Shown here: positions 52,543-64,000 of the stretch, piece after piece
How positions within the stretch are numbered: the first letter of the stretch is position 1
Layout: every line of letters starts with the position of its first letter
Source: Chromobotia macracanthus
Taxonomy: Eukaryota; Chordata; Actinopteri; Cypriniformes; Botiidae
Direction of reading: 5' to 3'
Assembly: GCA_036877525.1 (NCBI GenBank)
Contig: JAZGTH010000011.1
Location: 4,335,001 to 4,399,000, forward strand
DNA length: 64,000 nt
Notes under the pieces: generated by a model
Databases searched by the model: none
Told to the model about the DNA's origin: nothing
What the model saw: only the letters and a program-made list of their open reading frames with translations
Position numbers and translations under genes: made by a program

Positions 52543-55493
52543 AAATATGAAATAAAAAAAAAAGTTTCCCCTTCATATGGATAATAGATATACATATATA
52601 TATTCTCTGATTGTTTAAGTACTATAGGCTAAACAAACTGTTCTTGAGCATCAGAATTTGATAGGTTATTGTGAATTGTTGGAGGTTAACAGGTCTCAGT
52701 ATTGATCATTTTTGTTTTTGTAATGCCTTCATTTTAAAACAAACATCAGCCTAAAATTTGATGGTGCTAGTGATAGTGATAGTGATTTGCTGTAATAGGA
52801 TTATTTAGCATTACGACTAAAGGTTCAAATCCACAGTAACTCACTAATACAGGGTAACTTTGACCCCGGCACTTAAGACTGTTGTCCTGAAAGTCTCTTT
52901 GCATCTGTTAATCTTTTAATTATTAGTTTAAACGTTGTTTAGTTACTTTTTTGATTAAGTTAGATTCATTAGAGTGTTGTTTGTAATTAGTGTCATTTGC
53001 GTGTAATTCATTTTGTTCTTTGCGACTCCAAATGTGGCTGTGTTTGTATCACGTAGGGTAGTGACTGCGTCTGCAAAGATTATTCTGGTAGTTAAAATAT
53101 GACTGCAACTTTTCACATTGAGTTTCACACATCGCCCACTACGGTAGTTATTAATTGTTGCCAATTTACTATTATTATTAAGAGTCTTCTGTTCTTTAGG
53201 GGGCTGTTTATGCAGAGTTTCTTGGCTCTTTTTGACACCACTAAAAGCAATGACTTACTCACTGAAAACTGACGAGTTTAGAGGTTTAATTTGATTTTAA
53301 AGTCAGTTTGATGGATTCACAATTACTAGCTACTTTAGAATGATTTGGTTGTGGATCTAAACCATTAGCTCTGTGGTATTGAATGCCTCACAGATGTCTA
53401 AGAAGACCAGAAGGAAATATTATTGCTCAGTGGTTGCTCTTTCATAGCTCATACGATAGAGTTCTCAATTGTGTTTCATTTAAGTATCAACTTGGTCTTA
53501 AAATTGCTTAGGAGAAAAAAGAAACAAATGAGGCAATTGTTAAGTATATATAAGAGAATGGAGCTGTAAAATTAATGTACATTGTAGCTAAAAAAAATGA
53601 GGAGATCAAATTATGAGAAATGTTTGAGTTCATATTGAAATCTTCAGTAATATTCGCTGTTTGATTGCAGACTTGGCAAATCTGAGCTTTGAGACATTGT
53701 TGAGATATCTTCTGAAACTCGAATGGAGACATTTGTGAGATTCCTGGGTGTTAAGCAAAAGTTTGACCTAAGCAAAAGTTTCCATTTGCTCTCCATTTAA
53801 TCTCATTGCTTATTGTTTTATTGTGTGATGGTGACAGTGTTTTCCAATCAACACACTAAAACGTAAAAGCTATTGAAATTCCACCAGCTCAGAAAACTGA
53901 TTTGTTTTTCGTTATTTTTTTATTTAATTGACCTGAAAGTGTTCAGGAATTCAGTGTCACAATAAGCAGCACATAATCAAGCCACATTCACAACATAATT
54001 GCAGAGTTACTTTGTAGAGTTTTTCTTTTGTAAAACAAACAATAAAAAACAAAGTTTTTAAACAGTCTAATTGAACTGCGAATAATCTAGAAAACATCAT
54101 CAGCAGGTCCTGGAGTCCATTTGAGAAATAATTAAAATTTTGCTGAGAGATTTTAGATTCTTAGCTGTTCCCAATTACTGGTGTCCTCAGGCCATTCACT
54201 CGGCCAGTTCTGGACAGACTTTCTGAAGGGTGAAAAGAATTTCGAGATCATTAAGCATGTAAACCACAATTACTGCATCCCGTTAGAGAAATCTTTGCGT
54301 TTACAAAGCTTATGTCAGACTGTCATGTACTGAATAGTAACTATATGCATTGCTTAGAATATTACCTGTAGTTTGGTCATTTAAACAGTCACAGAGGCCC
54401 AGCTCTACTTTTCGCACTAGTTTTGGAGTCTGTTGTTAAACATTTGCATAAGATGAGTTCTTTTTTTATGGTTAGGCTTCTGCAATGTGCTTTCTCTGCT
54501 TATTAAAACCTTTAAATAAAGCAGCCAGGAATAAGAGGACACTGGTCCAGACCTGTGTTTCCATGGTTACCTCATCACATTCACGTACCTTTTCACTTGT
54601 GATTATGAGCTGTTAGATGTGAATATGACGAGAGACTTGCGTGAGGATTCGTGATCCGTCTCCTGGTGTCGTATGAGTCAGATTAACTTCAAACTTCTGT
54701 CTTTAAGTTGTGACGAAGCTCTTTGGGGATCTAATGAAGGTTTTGCTGGGGTTCGGGGAACGTTCTTCGGTCTTGAGGGCAGAGGAACTGAGAGCCCCAT
54801 GTTTGATATGATTTGGAGGACATGAAGGTGTTGGAAGTTTCCTGATTAAGTATTTCTCAATGGAAGTCCGCCCTCGGTGGCCCTGTTACCTGCACATCTC
54901 ACTCCTGCAGTGACAGGTTCATAAACCACCCTTGATGTTGCCTTTCATGGTATTCTCTTTTATTTTACGCTGTGGCACTCACATTAAAGCTCAGAGTAAC
55001 ACCATTTTGATCAGCTTCAGGGGTACGAGCTGCATACAACCTGGTGTTATGAATCTCATGTAATGATAATGCCTCTTTTTTTGTTTCAAGTGTTCATTTG
55101 TCTAATACAAAATGTGTGATATCAGGTTTTATATTTCGCACCTCTCCGGCTAAAGATAGACCTCAAAACAGTTCCTCAAAGTATATGGCTTACACATAAC
55201 AAAGTTAAAGAAGATACAAGGTATGTAAAAGTGCTGCCTTGCGGTTTGACTGTTCTCACGTCAGCTTTCTTTGTTAACTTTTACAAATGTCTTTTAACAA
55301 GCCAGCCAATCATTGAATTAATTAATGTCTCGATTCAATGCTGAAGAATAATTGAAAGAATACCAGACAGGAACAAAAATATTCCCTAGTATGCATACAA
55401 TATATATCCTGTGTACTTGAAACATTAATGCGTTCTCAAGTCATACATTTATAAATCCTAAAAGTTTCCCAGTAACCTCGCTCTCACCCAAAC

Positions 55494-55498
<5 letters not shown>

Positions 55499-55563
<65 letters not shown>
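55499..55563. repeat. (AT)n microsatellite, long
   Basis: About 32 uninterrupted AT units, the longest pure microsatellite in the window. Likely cruciform-prone and highly variable. Confidence 0.9.
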
Positions 55564-55566
<3 letters not shown>

Positions 55567-56050
55567 CGGTTGTCTTCAAGCTTCAAGAAAGGTCTTGTGA
55601 TTGACAACCGAACCTATTACCAAACACTGCCTGCAGGGAGTGTCAGTCTTTAAGCTCAATTGCCTGTTAGCAGGCAGGTCTCTGGGAGCACCAACAAAAA
55701 CAATTCTTGAATAATGGCTTCTGTGACTGGAGCATGCTCAGAATAATAGCGCACTTTTGTAACAAAATGCAAGGCGGCGATTAAATCACCAGGCTAAATT
55801 TTTGCATTCAAGAGAGCCTTTGGAAGGAACAGGTCCCCAATAAAGAAATTCTCTTATGTATTCATGCTTCAAAAAATGGTTGTTGGTCCAGAACTGTTGC
55901 TGTTATTTGTTTATTAGTGGAACAGAAACTATCATTTTAAATTTAAATAAGAGTATTTATTTATTTATTAGTGATCATGTTTATCAAGCTATGAGATATC
56001 ATAAAGCAGTCCATATATGTAATGAATCAGAGCTTCACATGAGTGCATAT

Positions 56051-56359
56051 CCCAGGTAACAATTTTAGGTTGTACGAACATTTTCCTAACGTTTCCATTA
56101 AGCAGCAGAAATGTTAAAATGTTATTTTAAATGTTATCTTCTTGTTTAGGTGTTGGATTAACATTATTGATTGGTTATATAAACATTATTTAAACCTTTT
56201 TGTAACTTTTGAATGCATTCCACTAACGACTGAGGAATAATGTCTTTGAGGTATGTATGGTATATAACGTTAAAAAGGTTAACGTTAAAAAAACACATTT
56301 TTGATTATAATTTTAGAAAACGTTAGCCAACGTTCTGAGAATGTTCCCTGTTAGCTGAG
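56051..56359. mobile_element. AACGTT-type MITE (family A), copy
   Basis: Left cccaggtaacaattttaggt and right gttccctgttagctgag. The right end has GAG for GGG, and the flanking dinucleotides (AT, CT) do not match. Confidence 0.65.
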
Positions 56360-57460
56360 CTGTATGTGTGGAATTGAATACTAGTCTGTTGCTTACTTGA
56401 GAGATTATACTGTGTACTACCTAATGTTTTAATAGTATGTGAAACTGTATTCAGGATTTCAAACAGTAGCATTAGAGACTTAAAAAAAGCAGAGAAAAAT
56501 AACTGGGAGAATTCACAAATTTAACCCAATATAGGGGCTGTAGAAATGACCGGTTAGAAATGGTGTCTTTCTAGTATTGCTATTCTCTTTTTGAATTATC
56601 TGAAAATATTTAAGCTTGATTTGAGCTGAAATGACAACATTTACAGTGTTACTTTTGTCAGATTTTATTGCTGATTGTACATGGTCAACAGTTTTGGAGA
56701 TTTTGGTCTCCCCCATTCAAAATAGATTGGAGCAGGTGTAAATAGGTGTAAATCAAAGCATTTCCTGGTGATCTAGTTGCTGGATATAGATACAGTTTTA
56801 AAACTGTAATGCGGTTGTTTTCACTGGCTACACGCGGTGTGTCAAATATAGTAGTTTAGAATACTTGCATAGTCTTCAAAGTGGACAATAGCTTATATTG
56901 TTAAAAATAGTAGCTAGTATGCCATTCTGAGCATACTCCATATGTCAAGTGTCTAAAGGATCTATAGGATGAGGGGTTATAGAGCTTACATCATTAGCAT
57001 CCTTTAACAGTGTTGTTTTCTGATGTAACTCTGCACCAAATCTCAAACTCTCAAGTCAATTTTTACACCTTTCCATCTTGTTTTAAGCTACTGCTTTAAA
57101 GACTCAAGTCAAGTGGTGGTTTGAATGTGTGTGTGTGTTTAAAGGAGAAATGGACAGAAAATGAAAGAGAAGCAGACAGGCTGAGAGAGAGAAAGAGAGA
57201 GAGGGCACTATAGTGAATCTGCAATAGTAACCAGAGCAACGTGATCCAAATCACAGCTTCTCAGCAGTGGACTTTCTCTTACTCTTCTGGTTTTTGTGGT
57301 TATTTGGCTGTCCACAGGAGTCATCGGAGCAGAGAAATTGCCTGTTATCTGGGGGGTCGATTTCTCATGCGCCCTTAAATTGCTTTGTATTGACACTCTG
57401 TCTTCGTGTGGAGCTTACCGTTAAACTCAACAATCTTCCCTCAGGTGTGTGTTGCACCCT

Positions 57461-57550
57461 TTCTTAAGAAAGAGAGAGAGAGCATGGGTGTGTTCCACTG
57501 GGTGTGAGAGCGAGAGAGAGAGAGAGAGAGTGAGTGAGTGAGTGTGTGTG
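57461..57550. repeat. GA / GAGT / GT compound microsatellite
   Basis: Two GA runs separated by catgggtgtgttccactggg, then GTGA and GT units. Confidence 0.85.
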
Positions 57551-58110
57551 TGGGTAACTAATTCATGCCTAATCATTCAAAATTGTGTAGCGTTTATTGG
57601 GGTACTCAGGCTGTTTTTTATATTGGTGCACTAGACCGCAGCCCATGAAAAGTTAACATTGGATTCTTAAATCAACAATTTTCACTTTACGTGCGGATAC
57701 ATTATCCATGTGTATTTGTTTGTAATACCTGTGTAGAATCATTTCATTAAATGCACTGCAGGTAAAGTGACACGTTTGACTTGATAAGTGTTAAAAAGCT
57801 TTTTTTGTGCCAAAATAACAGACCAGCTGCATTGCATATTGACATACATTATGAGGATGTAAACAAGGATGGAGATAAAAAATGATATCTGAACATTTTG
57901 TGTGTTTCTTAATTGTAAACAGTATCGCATACATTTACAAAAGGTTCCTGTTCAACTCCACACTTTTTCCAACTCCAGTTGCTAAAGTTTTTAAAGTAAA
58001 AAAAATGACAAGGGTAGCAGCTTTAAATGGTTAACAATTGGATATTCATTTATTTTTTGAAAATATAAAGAACATGAGTAGTGTTTTCCCATTCACAACT
58101 CAATGTCCTT

Positions 58111-58195
58111 TGGGTGGTTGCCAGTGCATTGGGTTTTTTTGGGTGGTTGCTAGGGTGTTGATAGGTTGCTTACTGGCCCATGTCTGGCCTAAGTC
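58111..58195 (+). repeat. GGTTGCTAGGGTG minisatellite fragment
   Basis: Units gggtggttgccagtgcattg and gggtggttgctagggtgttg, ending ttactggccca as at 48120. Confidence 0.55.
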
Positions 58196-59703
58196 TACGA
58201 TATTATGGTTCCTATATTTGGTTTATGTTTGTCCTTCCTTCTAAGTGAAGGGAAAATAAAGCCAAAAAATATATCCCAAAGTCAGCTTGCTGTCATTCTT
58301 GTCTGTACTTAGATTTCAGATGTGCTACATGCTAATCTTAGAGTTACTGGTTAGTTATCAAATCTTTAACTCATTAAATACGAGCATTAGTAGCAAGCAA
58401 CACTAATTAAAATGTAATTACTTATTTTCGACAGCATAGAGATTACCACAGACTGTTTTTGAGCTATACTTTTGAATACCTGCTGGAGGCTTGACAACTG
58501 AAACTCATTCTTCAAGGGGTTTAAAAACCCTACACCACAGTTTTATTACCTTTTTAAAGCCTCTCAATATGTTTCAGGTTTGGGGCATTCTCGCACCTGC
58601 CACAGATTATACTGAGAGCTCCACATCACAGAATTCCTCAGCAGCAGCTCTTCTGGATTAATTAAAAGCGATTTAGAACAAGTCCACACCTCACGCTTGG
58701 AGCCCACAGGACTGTTTCTGATTATTAAAGGTGAACTCAGCTTTTTCTTTAAGTTGTGCTTGCTACTATGGAAGTCCTCTTGGATACTGAACTTAAAACT
58801 GATGATTCATTATTTGTCAAGCAGAAGTGTCCAGAAGGTTTAGCGAGATACAGTAGTTATATGTAGTTGGTCACATGATCTCAATACGTCAGACCGCATG
58901 AGGCGACCCACTCCATGAAAAATCCAACAGCTCTTATTATGCTACTGTTACAACTGAAGTCTTCATCTCATGTGAGTTTACAGCACTTCAAAAGTATTTG
59001 TTAAAAATATTTCAATTCCTTGTGGGCAAGTATTTTGATGAGAACAAATTACTGAGTGTACCTGTAAATCTGTTAGGAATTTATGACAAAGCTAGCAATT
59101 ATTTAAGTAGTTATGAAATTGTTTTTTTTGAAAGATTGGTGGACTTTTTGCACAACAACACGGCAACCTGCTAGCAGCTTGCCTTTGCAAAGGTTGGTGT
59201 TCTGTTTACTGGAACTGTCTGGGCTTTAAAACATGCCTAAAGAATGGGTACTGTAAAAGAGATGGATTCCCAGGTGGATGCCAGTGTTCTCTCAGTGGGA
59301 TAGTCTGGAGAAACCAAGGAAGGCTGGAGCCGATTGGAGCGAATTGATCTCTGTTGCGTGGGCTCCATTCCAACCTCCTGTGTTTTCTTTCTCCTTCTCA
59401 CATTAGCATACCAAATAAGCCGCCGTTTCTCTTAGTATGCCAGCTTTCATTTGTCACCCCTGGTATAATGCAACACCCTTGTCCCCTAGCAAACAGCATG
59501 TGGTTCTCCTGCTGAGCCATCCGACTCTGTGTGTTTGTGTTTAAGAGTGAGAAGATATCCATTGATTTTGACACACAAAGGGTGTTTCTCCTCTGGTGGA
59601 GCTGGAGCTTTTAATAAGAGCATGACTGTGTTTACATATGTGAGTGTGAATGTGTGTATGCAGGTATACCCACGGGAAAGAAAAATCACACATTAGATCT
59701 GTG

Positions 59704-59890
59704 TTACATTTATGCATTTGGCAGGCGCTTTTATCCGAAGCGACTTGCAGTGCATTCAAGCTATACGTTTGATCAGCAGTGCAAAGGTTGTGGGTTCGAT
59801 TCCCAGGGAGCACACAGACTGATAAATGTACGCAACTCAAATGCGTTAAGTCGCTTTGGATAAAAGTGTTACCAAATGCATAAATGTAAA
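59704..59890. mobile_element. fold-back SINE arrangement (family 1)
   Basis: Left arm ttacatttatgcatttggca with gcgcttttatccgaagcgac. Right arm is its inverse, gtcgctttggataaaagtg with accaaatgcataaatgtaa. A tRNA-type box B (ggttgtgggttcgattccc) sits in the middle. The two roughly 70-base arms would pair into a hairpin. Confidence 0.7.
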
Positions 59891-61145
59891 CGTAAAATGT
59901 TTTGGGAGAAACATCCTAAACAAGGCTGAAGTCTCAAACTGTAAGAGACCAGAAACTGAGGCATGAAATGGTCCTTCTGAACTTTCTTCATACCTGGTTT
60001 ATATAGGATTGCATGTTTTCATATGTGCGTCTGCATTTTCAGAACCTTGTAATTCTGAAGACAACAGAATGTCCACACAGAACACTCAACTCGCCATCAG
60101 AATTCCGCCCATCACCAGAACTTAATTCACATAAAAGCACAAATATGAGCTGTGGGCGAACACTTAAAAAAAAGAAATGGAAAAAAAATGAAATTGCAGT
60201 ACGGGGAGGCCGGCCTGGCTGAGACACAACTCAATTTGTAAAGGTCAGCATCTTTAGTAGAAAAAAACTTCCCTGCAGCTCTCTCCTCCCAAGAGCCAGG
60301 AAAGGAAAGAAAAATATTTAGAGAAATACAAACGGTGCTTATTATTTGTGTGGAATGTCGTGTTTAACTATTCCCGACAGGTTTTAAAAGCTGGAGTCCT
60401 GTGGGTAAACACCCCTCCTTCCCGTGCATGGCTCTTGGCTGTGGTGCGAGAAGGGCGGTGCTGTGTGGCGATGGATCTAGGTGTTAAACGGTTAGGCTGA
60501 CGCCACAGCTGTCCCACTATCTCCGTTTGGTCTGTCGGCTGTGCAGACTGATGACAGCCAAATAGAAGATCAGAGTGAGGTGCTACATCTGGTGTTATGG
60601 TGGAAGTCTTAAAGTTGTGTGCAATTTTGTCTGACAGCGTCTTGAGAGATTCAAAGAGAATATCCTTGTGTTGTCAAGAAATTCAGAGACAAATCCTCAG
60701 AGAGACAGTAAGCACAGATATAAAGAGGCACTGTGGGTACTGTCCTTGGTAAGCATAGTAAGACACCAGCATTTTCTCTTAGAAAGCAAGAGAGGCAGGG
60801 CCTCCTTTAAAAATGTGGATTATAAAATCATTGACAAATGACCTGTGAGATATCTCAGATGGTTCTCCAAGATGTCAGTGAGTCACCTGCTGTTCAGATT
60901 TGTGTCTTCAGATGTGTGATTAGAAGTATCAGAAAAATTCTCCACAGTGTGTTTACATGCACAGTTGGCATAAAGGAAAGTCATACGAAAGTTATTCTAG
61001 TTTAAAGACACATTGCATGTGTTTGTTGGAGCATGAACACAATGCTGAGGCCTGATTAAAGTGAATACATTCACGACAAATCCAAACTACGACTGCATTA
61101 TCTTAATCTGTGGTATGATTTCAATTAGGCTAAAGCTGTAGAAAA

Positions 61146-61322
61146 CACAACCATAAAATGTTTGTCCAATCAATCATAGGTTGTCTTACTCACCTGTCAA
61201 ACTATGCATACGTTCATGTATTTTGCAGGAGTCGTGGCTCTGAAAAAGGGCCAGGATCTGATACTTTCAAAGTGAGCTTGCTACTACTGCTAGCCTCTCT
61301 GAAATTGCCTACCCTACCTTTA
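61146..61322 (+). mobile_element. family-C MITE, left-deleted copy
   Basis: Retains ccataaaatgtttgtccaat, gagtcgtggctctgaaaaag and tagcctctctgaaattgcct with the terminal accctaccttta. Its left third is missing. Confidence 0.6.
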
Positions 61323-61959
61323 AATGGAAATCATTATGTTTAAATGCAAGTAAACATAAACTGAGTCTTAAACAGTGATTTGCCAAGATATCCAAAATCA
61401 GATCAACTGTTTTGTTTGTAATCGCTTGGCACTCTTGATTTTTGATGAGCCATTCTCCTTCCCTTGAGATCAGCTTTATAAACGAAGGTCTTTTTTGACC
61501 TGAGAATTATTAAAGCAGTTTTGCTTGTATTCGCTTGCCACTGCATAAAGTTTCGACATTACCCCTAGAGGAATGGAAGTCATAGGCTACTCAAGGATCT
61601 TTAGCTCTCTGTAGAGCACTGGAGACGAGCAAGACTTATCAGCTGGCATGCAGAGCATTGTGTCAAAGAGAGACTTGCTGCTGCATTAATGAATCCAGTC
61701 AGGCAGAATCATAAGGGACCGTAAGGCTCTCAGGTACTGTGGGGACGGGAGCGCTTTGGCATTTATAGAGGTAGAAAATGATTCAGGCTGTCATATAGAG
61801 GTTGTTATACATATTTCTTACAAGGTGCTGACTACACTATATAAGGTAGGGTTGCTTGCCCAAGACTGCTTGTGTAAGAACTCACTAATATTTAAAACGC
61901 AACAAAGAAAGTGGTGACAGATATATGAGAGCGAAAGCTTATCAAATAGCGCAGAAAGT

Positions 61960-62340
61960 TACATTCCGAGTTTCTTCAGCCTTTTGTTGGCGCTAAGCAA
62001 CTTCAAAGCAGCTGGGAGCTGTGAAAATCGGCCGTTAAAAATTTCCGTTTACTCCGAGCTCCTCAGAGCAATCCACCTTTCTCTGGTAATTATTTGCAGC
62101 GTGATGAACTTGAGGGGTTGTTTTTTTTCAGGCCGCTGTACGCGGTGATCAAAGCGAGAGGAAGAACGTGACTTTTTTCACATGGCTCAATGTGCCAGAA
62201 GCGTGTAGGAGCATCTGCTTGTGTGGGGCTCTGAGAACAGTGACTCGGGCTCCGAGTAAACATGATTGAGGAACTACAGTCTGATTTTCCCAGAGCTGTT
62301 AGCTGTAATTAAACGGTTATCATAAATCGAGATGCATGAC
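61960..62340. promoter_or_regulatory. candidate conserved non-coding segment
   Basis: Repeat-free block with GGTAATTATTTGCAGCG, TACGCGGTGATCAAAGCG, GCTGTAATTAAACGG and CGAGATGCATGACC. It is bounded on the right by a MITE. A ttttttttcag at 62125-62135 resembles a splice acceptor, but no open frame of known type follows it. Confidence 0.25.
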
Positions 62341-62424
62341 CTTAAAATATACATCTGGCTTGAGCAAGCGTTTCACAATGTATGTGAAGTGTTAAGGAGA
62401 GGTGTACCGTTTAAAATAGGAGTT

Positions 62425-62730
62425 CCCAGCTAACATATTTAAGGTTGTAAGAATGAACCAAGTAAGAACCAAAACATTTTTTGAAAGTTTTAAGATTATT
62501 AGATGTTGTATTACAGTTATTGCTTGGTTAAAAAAAGGTTTTCAAACGTTAATACCGTAACCTACGGTATTAGTAAAGTGTTCCACTAACTAAAGAATAA
62601 TGCTTTTGGTATGATATGTAATATTAGGAAAATGTTCTAATGACATTACTTCAAGAATGTTTTTGATCATTTTGAGAGAAGTTTTAGAATATGTTAGCCA
62701 ACGTTCTAAGAATGTTCCCTGTTAGCTGGG
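62425..62730. mobile_element. AACGTT-type MITE (family A), copy
   Basis: Ends CCCAGCTAACA and TGTTAGCTGGG, with TT on each side (62423-62424, 62731-62732). Interior GCCAACGTTCTAAGAATG is typical. Confidence 0.75.
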
Positions 62731-62732
62731 TT

Positions 62733-62850
62733 GGGGCTGTGACCTAACAGTTAATACACATGCTCTGACACCCAGAGCCTCAGTGCTCATGTAGAAGATG
62801 CTGGTTTGAATATGATTCATAACATTTCCTGCTCTGCTCACAGTCTTTTA
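62733..62850 (+). mobile_element. tRNA-derived SINE (family 2) abutting a MITE
   Basis: Head ggggctgtgacctaacagtt, box B gctggtttgaatatg, body as at 10926 (aacatttcctgctctgctca). It starts within three bases of the MITE end. Confidence 0.55.
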
Positions 62851-64000
62851 TTTTTACATTCTCTGAGGAGAAGGGGGGCTTGCGTTGTAAAACCAGTATA
62901 CTCTGGTGTTTGTTGGTGGTTTCTGCGTGGGTGGTTTGTTCAAGTTTCTCTGAGACATGGTAAAAGTAATAAGGTACTTGACTTAGCAAGCACAACTAAA
63001 CAATTTTATAAAAAACGATTACATTTCGACTCCAAGTATTTTACTGTATAATTGTTTAAATGAAAGTATTATGGTGTGGGAAAAATTTATTGCTACATAT
63101 GAACATCAATTAATCGCTTGCAAAGTTATAAAACCTTTAATAAAATTGTAAAGTTATGAAGTTGAAGTTGTGCTTACTGATGACATCAACGTTGTCGGTG
63201 GTAAATATTATTTTAAATGCAACCCTCTTCACGATTCGCACAGAGAGGATATTGATTTAGATTGGACTCAAGCAAGGTCACACGTGGCAATAACAATTTA
63301 GACTGAGATCTGAACTGGAGGCTCAGTGCCTGTGGAAATGTATTTAATTCATCTCTATCATTATGTGCTTTATTTAATATTTACAGGAAGGAGAGCTGCA
63401 ATACCCACTTTGTTGTGAATGCAAATATAAATGTTTCATCTCATGAATATGTTTCCTCTCTGTGCTGTTTATTCATGCATTTATTCATCCATTTTTTACG
63501 CTTACGAATCTGCCGAGACCTTGTTGCCGGCGATGCATTGTGAGAGAAACACTCCGTTCATGATAAATGTATGTACCTTTGGTTCTGTATTAAGAGAAGG
63601 TCTTTCACCCCTGTTCTGTCCATGAACAATCAAAATTTTATAATAACTCTAGTAGAAATAACTCCACTATAGCCGGAGAATATGCTGAAAAATGGCATGT
63701 ATGTACAGTTAAAACTGTATGTTCTTTATTAAATGCAAAACTTGAGGCACAACTCCGTTGTTGGCCAACTTCTTGTGAAAACACACACTAGCATCTTTGT
63801 GCTTAAAGTTGGAAAAACTGCTTTTGTTGCACTTGGATGTAAATTGCGTTAGATCACTGTTGTCTAGTTTTCTTTCCTATGGACGTCATAACTTTCTCAC
63901 GCTAGTGAGAATTCGCATTTAAACAAGAAAAAGTGACAGTCACAGCCTTGTTAAGAAGTTGTAATTAATTTTGAGTGAGAATACATTAAACCTGTACAGT

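Larger units (their letters stand above)
51608..64000. other. unresolved right flank without recognised gene
   Basis: No exon with splice context and recognisable protein was found on either strand. Contains GT, AT, GA and GT/GAGT simple repeats (51615, 55499, 57461), family-A MITEs (56051, 62425), a family-C MITE remnant (61146), SINEs (59704, 62733) and a GGTTGCC minisatellite (58111). The segments 51840-55490, 59000-59690 and 60000-61140 are unique A/T-rich sequence in which I see nothing definite. Confidence 0.5.

Noticed and set aside
52795..52845. Possible SINE box B (aaaggttcaaatccac)
   Set aside because: Single motif without box A or a tail. Could be chance.
55566..55610. Inverted repeat cggttgtc / gacaaccg after the AT array
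   Set aside because: Only eight paired bases with a 30-base loop, not enough for a structured RNA claim.
61960..62340. Possible exon after ttttttttcag at 62135
   Set aside because: The following frame shows no known protein and no matching donor. Kept only as a weak non-coding candidate.

Overview
This window is vertebrate nuclear DNA from a ray-finned fish, most likely a cyprinid or related otophysan. The genus cannot be named from sequence alone. The basis is long introns with GT-AG junctions, a plexin protein very close to mammalian plexin-A1, and a dense load of short non-autonomous elements and tRNA-derived SINEs of the kind common in cyprinid genomes. No bacterial genes, CRISPR arrays or autonomous transposons were found.

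The left half (1-37035) is the 3' half of one plus-strand gene, a plexin-A1 orthologue (plxna1; the a or b copy cannot be told). Twenty coding exons run from 3321 to the TGA at 33393-33395. Their phases join without a break into 1027 residues: four IPT/TIG repeats, one transmembrane helix, a juxtamembrane coiled segment, and the split cytoplasmic GAP domain with an inserted Rho-GTPase-binding domain. The Sema and PSI domains, promoter and start codon lie upstream of the window. The 3' UTR is about 3.6 kb, with a proximal poly(A) signal at 34044 and a distal one at 37009. The distal signal overlaps a Pumilio-type element.

The introns and flanks carry nine copies of one short inverted-repeat element with AACGTT-rich arms. 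Five of these copies are bounded by matching two-base duplications (AA, TA, AT, TT, TT). Three other MITE-like families, two tRNA-derived SINE families, GGTTGCCAGG-type minisatellites and many microsatellites are also present. Several ATTA-rich unique intronic stretches look like conserved non-coding element candidates.

Between 37.0 and 49.4 kb I see no gene. At 49.4-51.6 kb there is a probable small unrecognised plus-strand gene. It has a CpG-rich, CRE-bearing promoter-like segment and three phase-compatible coding exons (49569-49703, 50054-50244, 51382-51607) predicting about 183 residues, with a very basic N-terminus. Its 350-base first intron consists almost entirely of a minisatellite. 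Each unit carries CRE-like GACGTCAC, and five units carry a perfect GTAAGT 5' splice motif. This is the most unusual locus in the window. From 51.6 kb to the end the sequence is intergenic or unresolved, with repeats and possible regulatory DNA.
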